From positions 82,137-114,842 of the forward strand of contig PLMQ01000050.1 in assembly GCA_003142535.1 (NCBI GenBank): DNA of 32,706 nt, in the 5' to 3' direction. The translations under genes and the position numbers were made by a program. This DNA comes from Syntrophaceae bacterium (lineage in GTDB: Bacteria > Desulfobacterota > Syntrophia > Syntrophales > Smithellaceae). Below the pieces are notes generated by a model. It was given only the letters and a program-made list of their open reading frames with translations. It was not told where the DNA came from and did not search any database. This document shows positions 1-10,681 of the stretch, piece after piece (positions within the stretch are counted from its first letter, which is position 1; each line of letters starts with the position of its first letter).

Positions 1-92
1 AATTGGTAAGTTGAATCCGCCTAGGCGGACAAAGCGAAGGGTATAATACCCCGCAGCTTGCTTTGGGATTCATACCCGTGATTCCCATGGTT
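1..92 (-). repeat. Dispersed repeat, family R2 copy A (cut by window edge)
   Basis: The reverse complement matches two other places in the window (10459-10595 and 31603-31714). Shared blocks include ACGGGTATGAA-like, CCCAAAGCAAGCT-like, GTATTATACCCT and TTCAACTTACCAATT. This copy lies just after the AsmA stop codon, in the opposite orientation to the other two. Its hairpin end is truncated by the start of the window. Confidence 0.75.
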
Positions 93-96
93 GTCG

Positions 97-1524
97 TTAC
101 TTTGGCGCTGGTACCGAACCGGCGTAAAACGCTTCACACTTTCCGCCAGGAAAGATGTTCTTGGCCTGCTTGAGCAGATTGAGCACCGGCCCCGCGACTG
201 ATACAAGGACGTTTGGCTTTTCCACCACCGGTTTCTGGAAAGGACCGTGGATTTTCTGCTGCACTCTGGCACACCCCCGGGCATTAATCAGCGCTACGGT
301 TACATCATCGAAACGTTCGACGACGAAATTAATTCTTCCTTTAAGAGCGATCCTGTTCTTTTTGGTCGCCATGGCCACGTCCCTGGCCTCTGCTATGCCG
401 CGCTCGACCTTCCAGTCGGAGAAGAGCATCCCAATGCTGCTGCTACCCCCCGATCCCCGGAAGATGCTTGCGAAGTTGTATCCCTTCGTGATCACAGGGC
501 CAAGTGGACCGACAAAAAAGAAGGCGCCTACATCCACGAGGTTGAAGTTCTGACTGGACTCATACCGGGCAAATTCCCGGTCGAGGTCGTTGCCGTAGAG
601 CGTGAGATTTTCGCCACGCAAAGAGATATCTCCGTGAGCAGTCTGCTTTATCTCCTTTACTGTCTTCCCCCGCATCGACAGGTTTGCAGAGAAGTCCATC
701 AATCCTTCCGCGACCTTCTTTGAGGAAATGGTTTTGAAATACTCCTCAATCCGGAACTTGGACAGGGATGAGCGCACGGAATAACGGGGAACGGGATCAG
801 AAAAATCTGCCCCGATGCTCCCTGACCCTTGTCCGCCAAAAATGTGCAGAGTGACCGGATTGAGAGCGATGATGCCATCCATGCCCTTGCCGGTAAACTT
901 CACATCGGAATACATGATACGCTTCGTCCGGATCTCCCGGCACGAGCCTTCTGCAACGAAGGAAAGATTCTTCAAAAGCTCCGCGCTATTCCTTCCTGCA
1001 ATCCGCAAACTGCGCACGTCCAGATTGAAGTTTCCCACCTCGAATCCTTCCCCGGACTGTTCATCACCGTAGATCAAAGCCCCGTCGGTGAAGGATAGAT
1101 TATCGAGTACCAGTTCAAGGAATGTCCCTTTGGCCTCTTTCCGTTTTTCGAAATTCAACACGCCAGCGCGGTCCCACTTAATGGAGATTATAGGCTGCTT
1201 AAGCCCGATCTTCTTGATCCGGACTTCCTTGTAAAGCAGAGGGAAAAGCGCGATCTCCAGGCTGGCTTCCTTCGCAGAAGCGATGTCCATCTCCCGATTA
1301 CGGATGTGCACATCATCAAGCCTGACATGTAAGTCCGGAAAGACAGCGATTTTCAGTCGGCCGCCAACGTGGACTTCCATCCCCAAGGCTTCGGAGGCGG
1401 CCCTTTCCAACCGGGGCTTGTAGACACTGGTGTCAACAAAATAAAATAGGGCAACAAAGATGAGGATGAGCAGCCCCATGAGCCCGACGATGGCGAAGAG
1501 GATTCTTTTCAATGATTTTGACAT
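97..1524 (-). CDS. AsmA family inner-membrane-anchored protein
   Basis: This 475-residue protein has a short basic N-terminus and one membrane segment at about residues 8-30. A long, mostly beta-type periplasmic region follows. The segment after the anchor (YKPRLERAASEALGMEV, then GRLKIAVFPDLHVRLDDVHI) is the usual start of AsmA proteins. AsmA-like proteins span the periplasm and are linked to outer-membrane assembly and lipid transport; the role of this one is not shown by sequence. It lies 54 bp downstream of the glucan synthase on the same strand, so the two are probably co-transcribed, and it may help with envelope or glucan export. The ATG start is followed at once by the anchor, which supports that start. 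AsmA family membership is clear; the exact subgroup is not. Confidence 0.85.
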   Translation of the reverse strand: MSKSLKRILFAIVGLMGLLILIFVALFYFVDTSVYKPRLERAASEALGMEVHVGGRLKIAVFPDLHVRLDDVHIRNREMDIASAKEASLEIALFPLLYKEVRIKKIGLKQPIISIKWDRAGVLNFEKRKEAKGTFLELVLDNLSFTDGALIYGDEQSGEGFEVGNFNLDVRSLRIAGRNSAELLKNLSFVAEGSCREIRTKRIMYSDVKFTGKGMDGIIALNPVTLHIFGGQGSGSIGADFSDPVPRYSVRSSLSKFRIEEYFKTISSKKVAEGLMDFSANLSMRGKTVKEIKQTAHGDISLRGENLTLYGNDLDREFARYESSQNFNLVDVGAFFFVGPLGPVITKGYNFASIFRGSGGSSSIGMLFSDWKVERGIAEARDVAMATKKNRIALKGRINFVVERFDDVTVALINARGCARVQQKIHGPFQKPVVEKPNVLVSVAGPVLNLLKQAKNIFPGGKCEAFYAGSVPAPK

Positions 1525-1578
1525 TCACTCTCCCGTTTTTTGAATCTACTAGAGAAATTCCGATTATTAATCACGTGA

Positions 1579-4500
1579 TTATCCTGATCTCTCCATACTT
1601 TTCTCCATACTCGTGGCCGGTATTTTCACCTCGACTAAATGTTCCTGATGATCATTAACCAGTTGGATCGCCTTGTCTTTTTTCACAAATCCATCTATTG
1701 TGACACTCGCTGCTTCAACTATGTCATTTGTTTGCCGTACAGTGATCCGGTAGACGGTCTCTCGAAACAAGTAACGAATTTTGAACTCTTCCCAACCCAC
1801 AGGAAGGCAGGGTTTAAAAGTAATTTTGTCCATGTTAATCGACATTCCCAGAAGTGATTCTAAGATAAGCCGGTACATCCAGGCAGCAGAACCAGTAAAC
1901 CATGTCCAGCCGCCACGGCCGACATGCGGAAAGAGGGCGTAGACGTCGGAAGTAACAACATAGGGCTCAACTTTATAGATATCTGCCTCTTCGGGAGATC
2001 GCGCATGATTTATCGGATTTATCATAGACAATAGATCCCATAGGCGCTGATTGTCGCGTAAAGCCGCAAAAGCCATGGCCGCCCAGATCGCTGCATGAGT
2101 GTACTGGCCGCCATTTTCTCGCACACCGGGCACATAACCCTTAATATAGCCTGGTTCCATTTCAGACTTATCAAAGGGCGGGTCAAGCAATTGGATCAGT
2201 TTCTGATCCCGGTGAACCAAGAGCGAATCCACGGCTTCCATAGCTTGCCTAATGCGCTCAGGAGCACCGGCTCCTGATAGAACAGACCAGCTTTGCGCAA
2301 GCGAATCAATCCGGCATTCCGTGTTGGTTGCTGATCCCAATGCCGAGCCGTCATCGAAATATGCACGGCGGTACCACTTGCCATCCCAGCCATCGCGCTC
2401 AATGCTTTGCTGTAATTGAGCTGCCTCTTTCTTGCATAACTCAGCAAAAGGCATGTCGTTGTTCATCCGGGCAATTTCGGCAAACTTTATCAGCACTTCA
2501 TACAGGAAAAAGCCCATCCAAACGCTTTCGCCTTTACCTCCCTCTCCCACCTTATTCATACCATCATTCCAGTCGCCTGAGCCCATAAGTGGCAGACCAT
2601 GAACGCCGAATCTCAGTCCCTTTTTAATGGCTCGCACACAGTGTTCATATAAACTAGTTGCTTCATCAGTTACACCCGGCAGGTCGTAATAGGAATCCTC
2701 ATCTGCTCTTACCTGGCGACCCTCAATAAATCTGACGATTTCACTCAAAACACTCAAATCAGAGGTTGTGCTAATATAGCGACTCACGGCTAAAGGCAGC
2801 CACAGATAATCATCAGAACATTGTGTGCGCACACCCCTTCCCGAAGGCGGATGCCACCAATGCTGGGCATCTCCATCCTGAAATTGACGACTGGCACATA
2901 AAAGCAAGTGTTGACGGACAAGGACCGGTTCTGCATAAACAAGCGCCATTGTATCCTGTAACTGGTCACGGAAACCGAAAGCGCCGCCTGACTGGTAATA
3001 ACCGTTACGAGCCCAAAGACGGCATGATAGCGTTTGGTATAATAGCCAGCCATTGGTTAACACATTAAGAGACTGGTCCGGAGTTTCTACCTGAATAGTA
3101 CCCAGTGTCTTCTCCCAGTATTTCTGCACTGCATCAAGAACACTTTGCGCTATTGTTGATCCTCTAAAGCTTCTGACCGTGTTTGTGGCATCATCGGCGC
3201 CTCTTCTTCCGGTAACACCAAGCCTGAAGATTGTTTCCTGTTCCTGTCCATCATCCAATTCCAAGTTCACCAAGATGGCGGCGCAGGGATCCAGGGCTGC
3301 ACCAACTTTGCCGGATAGTTGTGTCCGCGTCATCGCTGCCGGATTGGAAAGTTCACCATTGCGCCCGATAAACTCATTTCTATCTCCGGTGATGATTCGA
3401 TTTTTATCGTCTACATCAAAGAAAACTACCCGGTCGGCAAATTCCGTATTGTATTGATTCCGTGCAAAAAGCGCCCCGCTTCCTGTATCGACTTCGGTTG
3501 TAACATGCATCATCGTTTTTGACCGTAAATCACCCAGCACCCACTCCACATAACCTGTTACCGATAGACTGCGGGAACGACCTGATTCATTGTGCAACTT
3601 TAATACTGTAAACTTGATTGGTGCGTCTATGGCCACATAAATCCACAACTCTGATCTGATTCCCTCTTCACTATGTTCAAAAACACTGTAACCAAATCCG
3701 TGCCGGCTGATATAGGGTGTTGCTCCGCGGCAGGGCAATGGCATTGGAGACCAGAAATGTCCGGTTTCTTCATCACGGATATAGAAGGCTTCTCCGCTGA
3801 TATCGCTTACGGGATCGTTGTGCCAGGGTGTAAGGCGGAACTCATGGGCATTCTCACTCCAGGTTGAAGCAGAGCCGCTCTCTGAAATTACTGATCCGAA
3901 GTGAGGATTAGCCAATACATTAACCCAGGGAGCCGGCGTCACACTTCCCGGTTTTGTAGTGATGACATATTCACGCCCATCGGGTGTAAATCCGCCCAGT
4001 CCGTTGAAGAAGCTCAGCTCGGGGTGAGTGATTTCCTCTGTCTTCGAAATGGATGCATGTTGTGCCCGAGTCGGCTTGAAACGAGGAACAACTGCTTCTA
4101 TAAGAGAACGGTGGTTGATTTGTTCCACCAGAGTTCCCCAGGTATCCTTAATTACTATACGGGCAACAGTTTGTAGAAGAATCCTGTCTTCATTTGATAT
4201 CTGATCACCAGCCCTGACAAATATGCCGCCCGGTTTATCAATAACGTTTGTTTCCGTTCCTGCTGTAATCATGCCCTTTATCTGATCGTGGAGGAATTGT
4301 CTGTAGACGGCATTATCTTCATTCCAGATCACCAGATCAACCACCAGACCTTTTAAGCGCCAGTATGCATGTGCCTGTTCGAGTTGACGGACAAGTTCGA
4401 TATTTGCAAAGTCACCGATCTGGAGCAATATAATGGGCAAATCCCCGGAAATGGCGTAACCCCATAAACCCGATTGTCCGCGGCGGTTTTTTATGATCAT

Positions 4501-7500
4501 CTTCGGATCAGTGCGCAGGGATGAATTGCTGTAAATTACAGAACCGGCCAGTCGCCCATAAAGTTGGGCGTCGGCTTCTGTGGCATTGATCTGCCGCAAG
4601 ACTACCTGGCTATGGGTCCAGGCCAGATTAAAAACACGATCGGCAAGACTGTGATCGTGATATTTTTCGGCAAGGCTAAGCGCCTTATCCCTTGTTTGAC
4701 TGATACCGGAAACAATATCAATCGTCACCGATTCTCCTGCCTCCAGCTTAACGCGGCAACGTATAGCTACAATGGGATCCAGAACGGAACCTTCAGTATT
4801 AGATAGTTTTTCTGAAATGTCTGCAGACCAATTCATCGCCTGCGGATTGACCAAAGTATTTCCCCGACCGATAAACTTTAAACGATCTGTTTCATAAGAT
4901 AATTCCTTGTTCTCCGTGCCGTGCAATGCCATCAGGTGAAACATCCAATGCGCAGGTTCACCTTTGGAACGGGGCCTTCTTGTACAGAGAATCGTCTGGC
5001 GCTCAGGGATGATTTCCGTCTGAACAAAAAGATTGGAAAACGCGGGATGCAGCGCATCAGCTGCCGGTACCGCCAGAACAATTTCCGCGTAACTGGTAAT
5101 ATCTATCTCTCTTAACCTTCGTGAACGGTTTGTGATACGTATACGTCGTAGTTCAATATCATCCTCCGGAGACACAGCTATCTCCGTGTGTGTGTTGATT
5201 TCATTATCGCGACGCCGAAACTCTACCTTGGCGTCAGAGAAAATAGCTTCATATCTTTCGGGCCGTTTTAACGTTGGTTGATAGGCTGTTGACCAAAACT
5301 CTCCACTTGCCACGTCACGAATGTAACAGAAAGTTCCCCAATTGTCGCGGGTAGAGTCTTCGCACCAGCGTGTAACGGCCAGGTCCTTCCAGCGGCTATA
5401 TCCGCCTCCCGCATTGGTGATCATCACATGGTATCTTCCATTGGACAATAATTGCACCTTCGGTACGGGTGTATTGGGAGTATTAAATATTCGCGCCGGA
5501 ACCTTCTGGTTGAGTGAATCGCGGCGAATGGTAATATCATCGGCGATTTGCCGATAGAACGCCACAGCCCTGGGAATGCGCTCCTGGAGCAACAACATCG
5601 CCGATTGAAACATCGGATCTGACGCGAAACGTTTCTGCATCGGACGATCAAGCAGTAGATAAGCCAGCGCCAGTAAACTCATACCTTCGTGATGAGCCAT
5701 AAATGATCTGACTACAACACTCGGTTGACCGCGAGGCAGACGGGAAGCTGTGTAATCTATCGCTTCATAGAAACCATATGTCCCTTCCATACCGTCTTGG
5801 GCTAGCTGCTGCAGATTCAGGCAGGCCTCTTCCGGTGCTACCATCAGCGCCAGTGCTGAAGCATATGGTGCAATAACCAGATCATCGGCCAACCCACGTT
5901 TGAGACCGAGCCCTGGAACACCAAAGGCACGATACTGATAATTAAGATGGACATCGATTTTACTGTAACCGGATTCTGAAATGCCCCAGGGCACCCCCCG
6001 GTTTTTCCCATAGTCAATCTGCCTGCCTACAGCTGCCTTGTACGTCTGATCCAACAGGGTGTTTTCATAATTAGGCATCACCAGAAGCGGCATAAGATAC
6101 TCAAACATTGAACCGTCCCAGGAGAGGAGAACCGGGTATCTTCCCAGATTCGTCAGCAGGCGTCCCAGGGCAAACCAGTTTTCCTGGGGCAAATGTCCCT
6201 GCGCAATTCCTATGAAACTGCAAAATCTGGCCTCGGAAGCCAGCAGGTCATAGTAACTTGCGTCCTGACGGCGCTCACTGGTGTTATAGCCAATAGTCAT
6301 CAACTGACGTTCTTTATCATAAAGGAAGCTGTAATCCATATCAGCAAGGTCATTTGCTCGTGCTACCACGCGGTTGATCGCCGCTATTCTTTCCCCCGTA
6401 CGCTGACTTCCTTCCTTGACAATCCTGCGAAAATCAGCAAACCACGCTGCCTCCTCGGCAGTTGTATTTATGCCGATTATCTTTTCGATTACCTGTAGCA
6501 ACTCCATTTCTGCTATTGTCAATTCCCGTAACGTGGGAATCTCCATAGTTTCAAAAAACTCGCTGATCCTGGACGAAGGGTATGTCAGCATAATCCAGGG
6601 ACAAAAAAAGGTCATTTCATCTAAGGCATCACCACATTGATGCACCAGGGCTTTCACCCACCGCATGATATGAATCTCCGTGTTTGCATCAAAGGCGCCA
6701 GCAAGATCAATAGAGGACTTCGCGAGATGATCGAGGCACTGCCGCAAAGGTTTTAGCTTCATTTTGCCGGGTTCAGTCATTGAGGCCAGATATTTTTGCA
6801 GATCGGCAAGTTGTTTTGGTGCTCTGGCTCCCGCAGCTTCCATGAGGACAGTAACAGTGTCGCTGATACCTTGGAATAATTGAGATCCCCAAAACTTCTG
6901 ATCAGGAAGATCAATAAATCCCCGTCGCAACGTCAATAAGTGACCGCTAAGATTTCCGCTATCCACAGTGGATATGTAATGAGGCCGCAGTGTTGCTAAG
7001 GTCTGTGTGTCATACCAATTATAAAAGTGACCACGATAGCGCGCCATTTTCCCCATCGTGTGGAAGGCATTGGCTGTGCGTTCGATTAATTCTCCTGCCG
7101 AAATGTAACCGAAATCATACGCAGATAAATTTGCCAGCAATGCCAATCCCATGTTTGTCGGCGATGTGCGATGTGAAATTACGGCAGCCGGATGTTCCTG
7201 ATAGTTATCAGGTGGCAGCCAATTATCATCCGGTCCGACGAATGTTTCGAAGAATGCCCAAGTTTTACGGGCAATTTTTCTCAGAAAGATGATTTGCCCA
7301 TCTTTAAGTTTTATACTGTCATCAACAATTGGCCGGCTGACCCACCAGGTAATTGCGGGAGATAGAAACCAAAGAATCAGTACAAGTGAAGCTGCGCCAA
7401 GAGCGGCAGGACTTGACACCAGCAGGTAAATAAATAGCACAGAAGAAAGTAAAGGTGCTATCCACATCGACCGGCAAGAAGCGGCAAAGCTATTACTGCT

Positions 7501-10341
7501 ATGGCTTTGCTGGTTGGAGGAAGGATTCCACTCCAGCAACCGTTTGTGTGAAACGAGCATCCGCCAGAGGGTACGGGCAATCGCGTCCAGACAATAAAAT
7601 GCTTCATAAGGAAGACAAACAAACGTATACAAAATCTGAAAAAAGTGCCTTCCGGCCTGACGCAGGGCAGTGGCAAAATGTTGGCTCAATAGCACATCTC
7701 CCGGCTTGCGTAAGAGCTCCAGAAGTATTTCACCCGCGGAAGGAATTAGAAGAATTCCGATCACCATTATTGTCCACAGCCAAACCGGAGACATGATGGC
7801 CCATCCCATAATTAACATCGAGGTCAGAGCCGCAGGAACCAAACTGCGGCGGAGGTTGTCGAAAATCTTCCATTGGGAAAGCCAGGATATATTATTTTTC
7901 TGCTGTCCGCCGTTTGCGGCCGGAACTGCCGACCTCAGCCAACTGGCAATTTGCCAATCTCCGCGAATCCAGCGATGCCTTCGGCTCACATCCATGCTGT
8001 ATTGAGACGGATATTCCTCGTATAATTGAACATCGGAGAGTAAACCCGAACGCGCATAGCAACCTTCTATGAGGTCGTGACTAAGTATCCGGTTTTCGGG
8101 AAGGCGGCCACTCAGAGCCTTCTCAAAGGCATCGACATCATAAATACCCTTGCCGACATATGAACCTTCACCAAATACATCATGGTAGATATTGGAAACA
8201 ACGCGTGTATACGGATCAATACCGGTTTCGCCTCCCCATAACCGCGCATACCATGACTTGCTATCGCCCGACAGGCTTTCGGCAAGGCGCGGCTGAAGAA
8301 TGCCATAACCAGCACAAATACGCTGCTGTGATTCATCATAACGTGGGCGATTCAGCGGATGAGCCATAGTTCCTACAAATTGCTGTGCGGAATTGCGAGG
8401 AAGTTGAGTATCCGTATCCAGAGTAATTACGTACTTCACATTGGATAATATTTCAGTGATACCGACGACAAGAGAGAAACAGTCTTTTGCACCACCGCGC
8501 AGAAAGGCATTCAACTCGGCTATCTTTCCACGCTTACGCTCATAACCCATCCAAATTTGCTCCTCTGGATTGAAGCGGCGTGGACGATGGAAGAGAAAGA
8601 AACTTCCTCCTTTTGCACCTCTATACTTATCATTGAGTTCTGCAATCCGCCTCTCCGCCAACCGCAATAGCGCATCATCCTCGGAAGTCGTTTCTTCATG
8701 GGCATCACGGAAATCGGTAAGTAAGCCAAAATGCAGGTTATTATCCCGATTTGCCAAAAATCTGATCTCCAGTGATTCGACCAGATCTTCTACGTTTTGA
8801 GCACTCGTAAGCATAGTCGGGATTACCACCAGCGTGCTTGATTCCGGTGGAATTTCCAAGGAAAAGTCCATACGCGGTAGCGGATGCGGATGGGCCAAAA
8901 ACGTAACCAGCCAGTTCGTCAGCGCTACGGCCAGACTGCTTGCGCCCAGAGTAAAAATAATAGCAATAGGCACAAGTACTAAACCGTGCAAATTATCGGT
9001 TTGAACCTTTAGGAGTAAGCCTCCTGCGGAGATTAATGTGATTACCATTATTATTCCAAGATAGATAAACAACGGAAATCTGCGGACAATTCGACGAATA
9101 AACTCAAAGACGGGCTGGCGCATCTGAACCCTTTGTTCAAGTTCCCGCAAGCCTTTGTCGATCAGATAAAAACCAACATGTGTCACTCGATCATCATTGC
9201 TACGCTTTGATGAGCCTTCTCGGGATAAATCGATTGCTTTGCGCGCCACTTCTCTTTCGGATATAGGGCTGTTCTTTGCTATCTTTTCAACGACATGACG
9301 ATAACTGTCTCGCGTCGTAAAATCCATTTTGCTATAGATATCACTGGGATCATCACGCAGTATCTTTTCGACAACGCTCATTGTCTCAACAAACTCAAGC
9401 CAGTTCATAGCCGTCAGAAACCGGAGGCTACCGATGCTGTTACTTACAGATACTTGGTCGGCGGCCTGTTGTTGATTCTCGGATCGGACCAACTTTTCAA
9501 TCGTCAAATGAGACTCGGAAAGATGCTGTTCAATCCAGGTAAGGGGCAACGCCAAGGCCGGACCCTGTCCTTGCAAACGACGCGCAAATTCCGCGACAAA
9601 TGAACTGGCCATCGGTTGATGGGACCGTGCCATATCCGCGATTACCAGAACGAGACTTTTGGGGTCTCTCCGGGCAATATCGGCCATCTGGTCAGCCCAA
9701 TAATCGGCTAGCTCCCTATCGGCAATACCGGCAATAATTCGCGTTCCAATGCGTCGCAGATTTTCGATCAGTGCCAGACGCAGCATAATCGGAATTGCCC
9801 ACAACTCACCCAATTTCAGATCTGTTACCGTTTGGTAGGCTGTAACAAAGCTAATGAGGCTTTCCAGATCCACTCGTCCATCACCATGGGAGATTATCTC
9901 CAGTACAATATCATATACCCGGGGGAGCCCGGCCGATGGCCCATTTTGCAGACGCGGCAATTCCCGACTATAGCCTTTGGATAAGTGTCTTTTAGCCATG
10001 CGAATATGTTCTTCAATTAAATAGAAGTTATCAAGAAACCATTCTTCGGCTGGTGCTATCGGGCTGTTATCTTTGACCACAGCTGTCAGCTGGTTGCATG
10101 TTTCAATCAGCACATCTTCATTCTCATTGAGCCGCGCCAGAAGCTGTTCAGAAGCTCTTTCACCCGTCAATTTATGTATGTTCGCCAGTGTTTTGCCGTG
10201 CTGCTTCATCTGGTCCGAACTGAGCAATTCCGATCGCAGAGGTAATTCATCGTAGGAGCGCTTCCTTCCGAAAGCACCTCTGCGGGGGTGCTTATTCAAG
10301 CTTAGCAATGGCTCTAAAACTGTCTTGTCGATTAACTTCAC
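1579..10341 (-). CDS. ndvB: Cyclic beta-1,2-glucan synthase (NdvB/ChvB type)
   Basis: This 2920-residue protein matches the usual size of the family (about 2800-2900). It uses UDP-glucose to build a beta-1,2-glucan, trims its length by phosphorolysis and closes the ring at the inner membrane. Order: N-terminal cytoplasmic region to about residue 420; two membrane segments at about 425-485; a GT84-type transferase domain with the metal-binding DTD near 640 and HRWIRGDW near 788; more membrane segments to about 1010; a glycoamylase-like domain with STVDSGNLSGHL near 1122; two carbohydrate-binding/GH94 units; and a C-terminal GH94 phosphorylase domain with FGFRDQLQDTM near 2452 and the acid GDWNDGMN near 2587. 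The start is GTG with GAGGAG 9 nt upstream. The reading frame is intact. Periplasmic cyclic glucans typically serve osmotic adaptation. The downstream AsmA gene is probably in the same transcript. Confidence 0.95.
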   Translation of the reverse strand: MKLIDKTVLEPLLSLNKHPRRGAFGRKRSYDELPLRSELLSSDQMKQHGKTLANIHKLTGERASEQLLARLNENEDVLIETCNQLTAVVKDNSPIAPAEEWFLDNFYLIEEHIRMAKRHLSKGYSRELPRLQNGPSAGLPRVYDIVLEIISHGDGRVDLESLISFVTAYQTVTDLKLGELWAIPIMLRLALIENLRRIGTRIIAGIADRELADYWADQMADIARRDPKSLVLVIADMARSHQPMASSFVAEFARRLQGQGPALALPLTWIEQHLSESHLTIEKLVRSENQQQAADQVSVSNSIGSLRFLTAMNWLEFVETMSVVEKILRDDPSDIYSKMDFTTRDSYRHVVEKIAKNSPISEREVARKAIDLSREGSSKRSNDDRVTHVGFYLIDKGLRELEQRVQMRQPVFEFIRRIVRRFPLFIYLGIIMVITLISAGGLLLKVQTDNLHGLVLVPIAIIFTLGASSLAVALTNWLVTFLAHPHPLPRMDFSLEIPPESSTLVVIPTMLTSAQNVEDLVESLEIRFLANRDNNLHFGLLTDFRDAHEETTSEDDALLRLAERRIAELNDKYRGAKGGSFFLFHRPRRFNPEEQIWMGYERKRGKIAELNAFLRGGAKDCFSLVVGITEILSNVKYVITLDTDTQLPRNSAQQFVGTMAHPLNRPRYDESQQRICAGYGILQPRLAESLSGDSKSWYARLWGGETGIDPYTRVVSNIYHDVFGEGSYVGKGIYDVDAFEKALSGRLPENRILSHDLIEGCYARSGLLSDVQLYEEYPSQYSMDVSRRHRWIRGDWQIASWLRSAVPAANGGQQKNNISWLSQWKIFDNLRRSLVPAALTSMLIMGWAIMSPVWLWTIMVIGILLIPSAGEILLELLRKPGDVLLSQHFATALRQAGRHFFQILYTFVCLPYEAFYCLDAIARTLWRMLVSHKRLLEWNPSSNQQSHSSNSFAASCRSMWIAPLLSSVLFIYLLVSSPAALGAASLVLILWFLSPAITWWVSRPIVDDSIKLKDGQIIFLRKIARKTWAFFETFVGPDDNWLPPDNYQEHPAAVISHRTSPTNMGLALLANLSAYDFGYISAGELIERTANAFHTMGKMARYRGHFYNWYDTQTLATLRPHYISTVDSGNLSGHLLTLRRGFIDLPDQKFWGSQLFQGISDTVTVLMEAAGARAPKQLADLQKYLASMTEPGKMKLKPLRQCLDHLAKSSIDLAGAFDANTEIHIMRWVKALVHQCGDALDEMTFFCPWIMLTYPSSRISEFFETMEIPTLRELTIAEMELLQVIEKIIGINTTAEEAAWFADFRRIVKEGSQRTGERIAAINRVVARANDLADMDYSFLYDKERQLMTIGYNTSERRQDASYYDLLASEARFCSFIGIAQGHLPQENWFALGRLLTNLGRYPVLLSWDGSMFEYLMPLLVMPNYENTLLDQTYKAAVGRQIDYGKNRGVPWGISESGYSKIDVHLNYQYRAFGVPGLGLKRGLADDLVIAPYASALALMVAPEEACLNLQQLAQDGMEGTYGFYEAIDYTASRLPRGQPSVVVRSFMAHHEGMSLLALAYLLLDRPMQKRFASDPMFQSAMLLLQERIPRAVAFYRQIADDITIRRDSLNQKVPARIFNTPNTPVPKVQLLSNGRYHVMITNAGGGYSRWKDLAVTRWCEDSTRDNWGTFCYIRDVASGEFWSTAYQPTLKRPERYEAIFSDAKVEFRRRDNEINTHTEIAVSPEDDIELRRIRITNRSRRLREIDITSYAEIVLAVPAADALHPAFSNLFVQTEIIPERQTILCTRRPRSKGEPAHWMFHLMALHGTENKELSYETDRLKFIGRGNTLVNPQAMNWSADISEKLSNTEGSVLDPIVAIRCRVKLEAGESVTIDIVSGISQTRDKALSLAEKYHDHSLADRVFNLAWTHSQVVLRQINATEADAQLYGRLAGSVIYSNSSLRTDPKMIIKNRRGQSGLWGYAISGDLPIILLQIGDFANIELVRQLEQAHAYWRLKGLVVDLVIWNEDNAVYRQFLHDQIKGMITAGTETNVIDKPGGIFVRAGDQISNEDRILLQTVARIVIKDTWGTLVEQINHRSLIEAVVPRFKPTRAQHASISKTEEITHPELSFFNGLGGFTPDGREYVITTKPGSVTPAPWVNVLANPHFGSVISESGSASTWSENAHEFRLTPWHNDPVSDISGEAFYIRDEETGHFWSPMPLPCRGATPYISRHGFGYSVFEHSEEGIRSELWIYVAIDAPIKFTVLKLHNESGRSRSLSVTGYVEWVLGDLRSKTMMHVTTEVDTGSGALFARNQYNTEFADRVVFFDVDDKNRIITGDRNEFIGRNGELSNPAAMTRTQLSGKVGAALDPCAAILVNLELDDGQEQETIFRLGVTGRRGADDATNTVRSFRGSTIAQSVLDAVQKYWEKTLGTIQVETPDQSLNVLTNGWLLYQTLSCRLWARNGYYQSGGAFGFRDQLQDTMALVYAEPVLVRQHLLLCASRQFQDGDAQHWWHPPSGRGVRTQCSDDYLWLPLAVSRYISTTSDLSVLSEIVRFIEGRQVRADEDSYYDLPGVTDEATSLYEHCVRAIKKGLRFGVHGLPLMGSGDWNDGMNKVGEGGKGESVWMGFFLYEVLIKFAEIARMNNDMPFAELCKKEAAQLQQSIERDGWDGKWYRRAYFDDGSALGSATNTECRIDSLAQSWSVLSGAGAPERIRQAMEAVDSLLVHRDQKLIQLLDPPFDKSEMEPGYIKGYVPGVRENGGQYTHAAIWAAMAFAALRDNQRLWDLLSMINPINHARSPEEADIYKVEPYVVTSDVYALFPHVGRGGWTWFTGSAAWMYRLILESLLGMSINMDKITFKPCLPVGWEEFKIRYLFRETVYRITVRQTNDIVEAASVTIDGFVKKDKAIQLVNDHQEHLVEVKIPATSMEKSMERSG

Positions 10342-10458
10342 TCTTCAGGTCTCCTCACTATATGGCCAGCCTAATCTATAGCCAGTAATTGTTCATTTGC
10401 CGGATGTGTTTTCTTTGTCTGGTCAGCATGACCTAATATGTGTAGAAAATTCGAAGCA

Positions 10459-10595
10459 AAACCATGGGTATGAACCCCAAAGCAAACTATGGAAACCAAT
10501 TCCAAAGCTCGCTGCAGAGTATTATACCCTCCGCTGCGCGGGATTGTTCAACTTACCAATTCCGATATGCTTCGCTTTCGGAATTGGAGTTTCAC
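10459..10595 (+). repeat. Dispersed repeat, family R2 copy B, in the ndvB upstream region
   Basis: This 137-bp copy fills much of the 340-bp gene-free stretch 10342-10681, between the ndvB start and the end of the upstream MFS gene. It shares long blocks with 31603-31714, including ATTATACCCTCCGCTGCGCG and GGATTGTTCAACTTACCAAT. It ends in a perfect hairpin: CCAATTCCG (10556-10564) pairs with CGGAATTGG (10579-10587). About 26 bp near its middle are absent from copy C. Nothing else is recognised in this gap beyond the ndvB ribosome site. Confidence 0.85.
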
Positions 10596-10681
10596 GAATG
10601 AAATTGATCATTACTTACATAAAATGTTCTTTTTTAGTGTCACCGAAGAACTCTCTTTCTGATCCTTACTATAGCTTTTAT

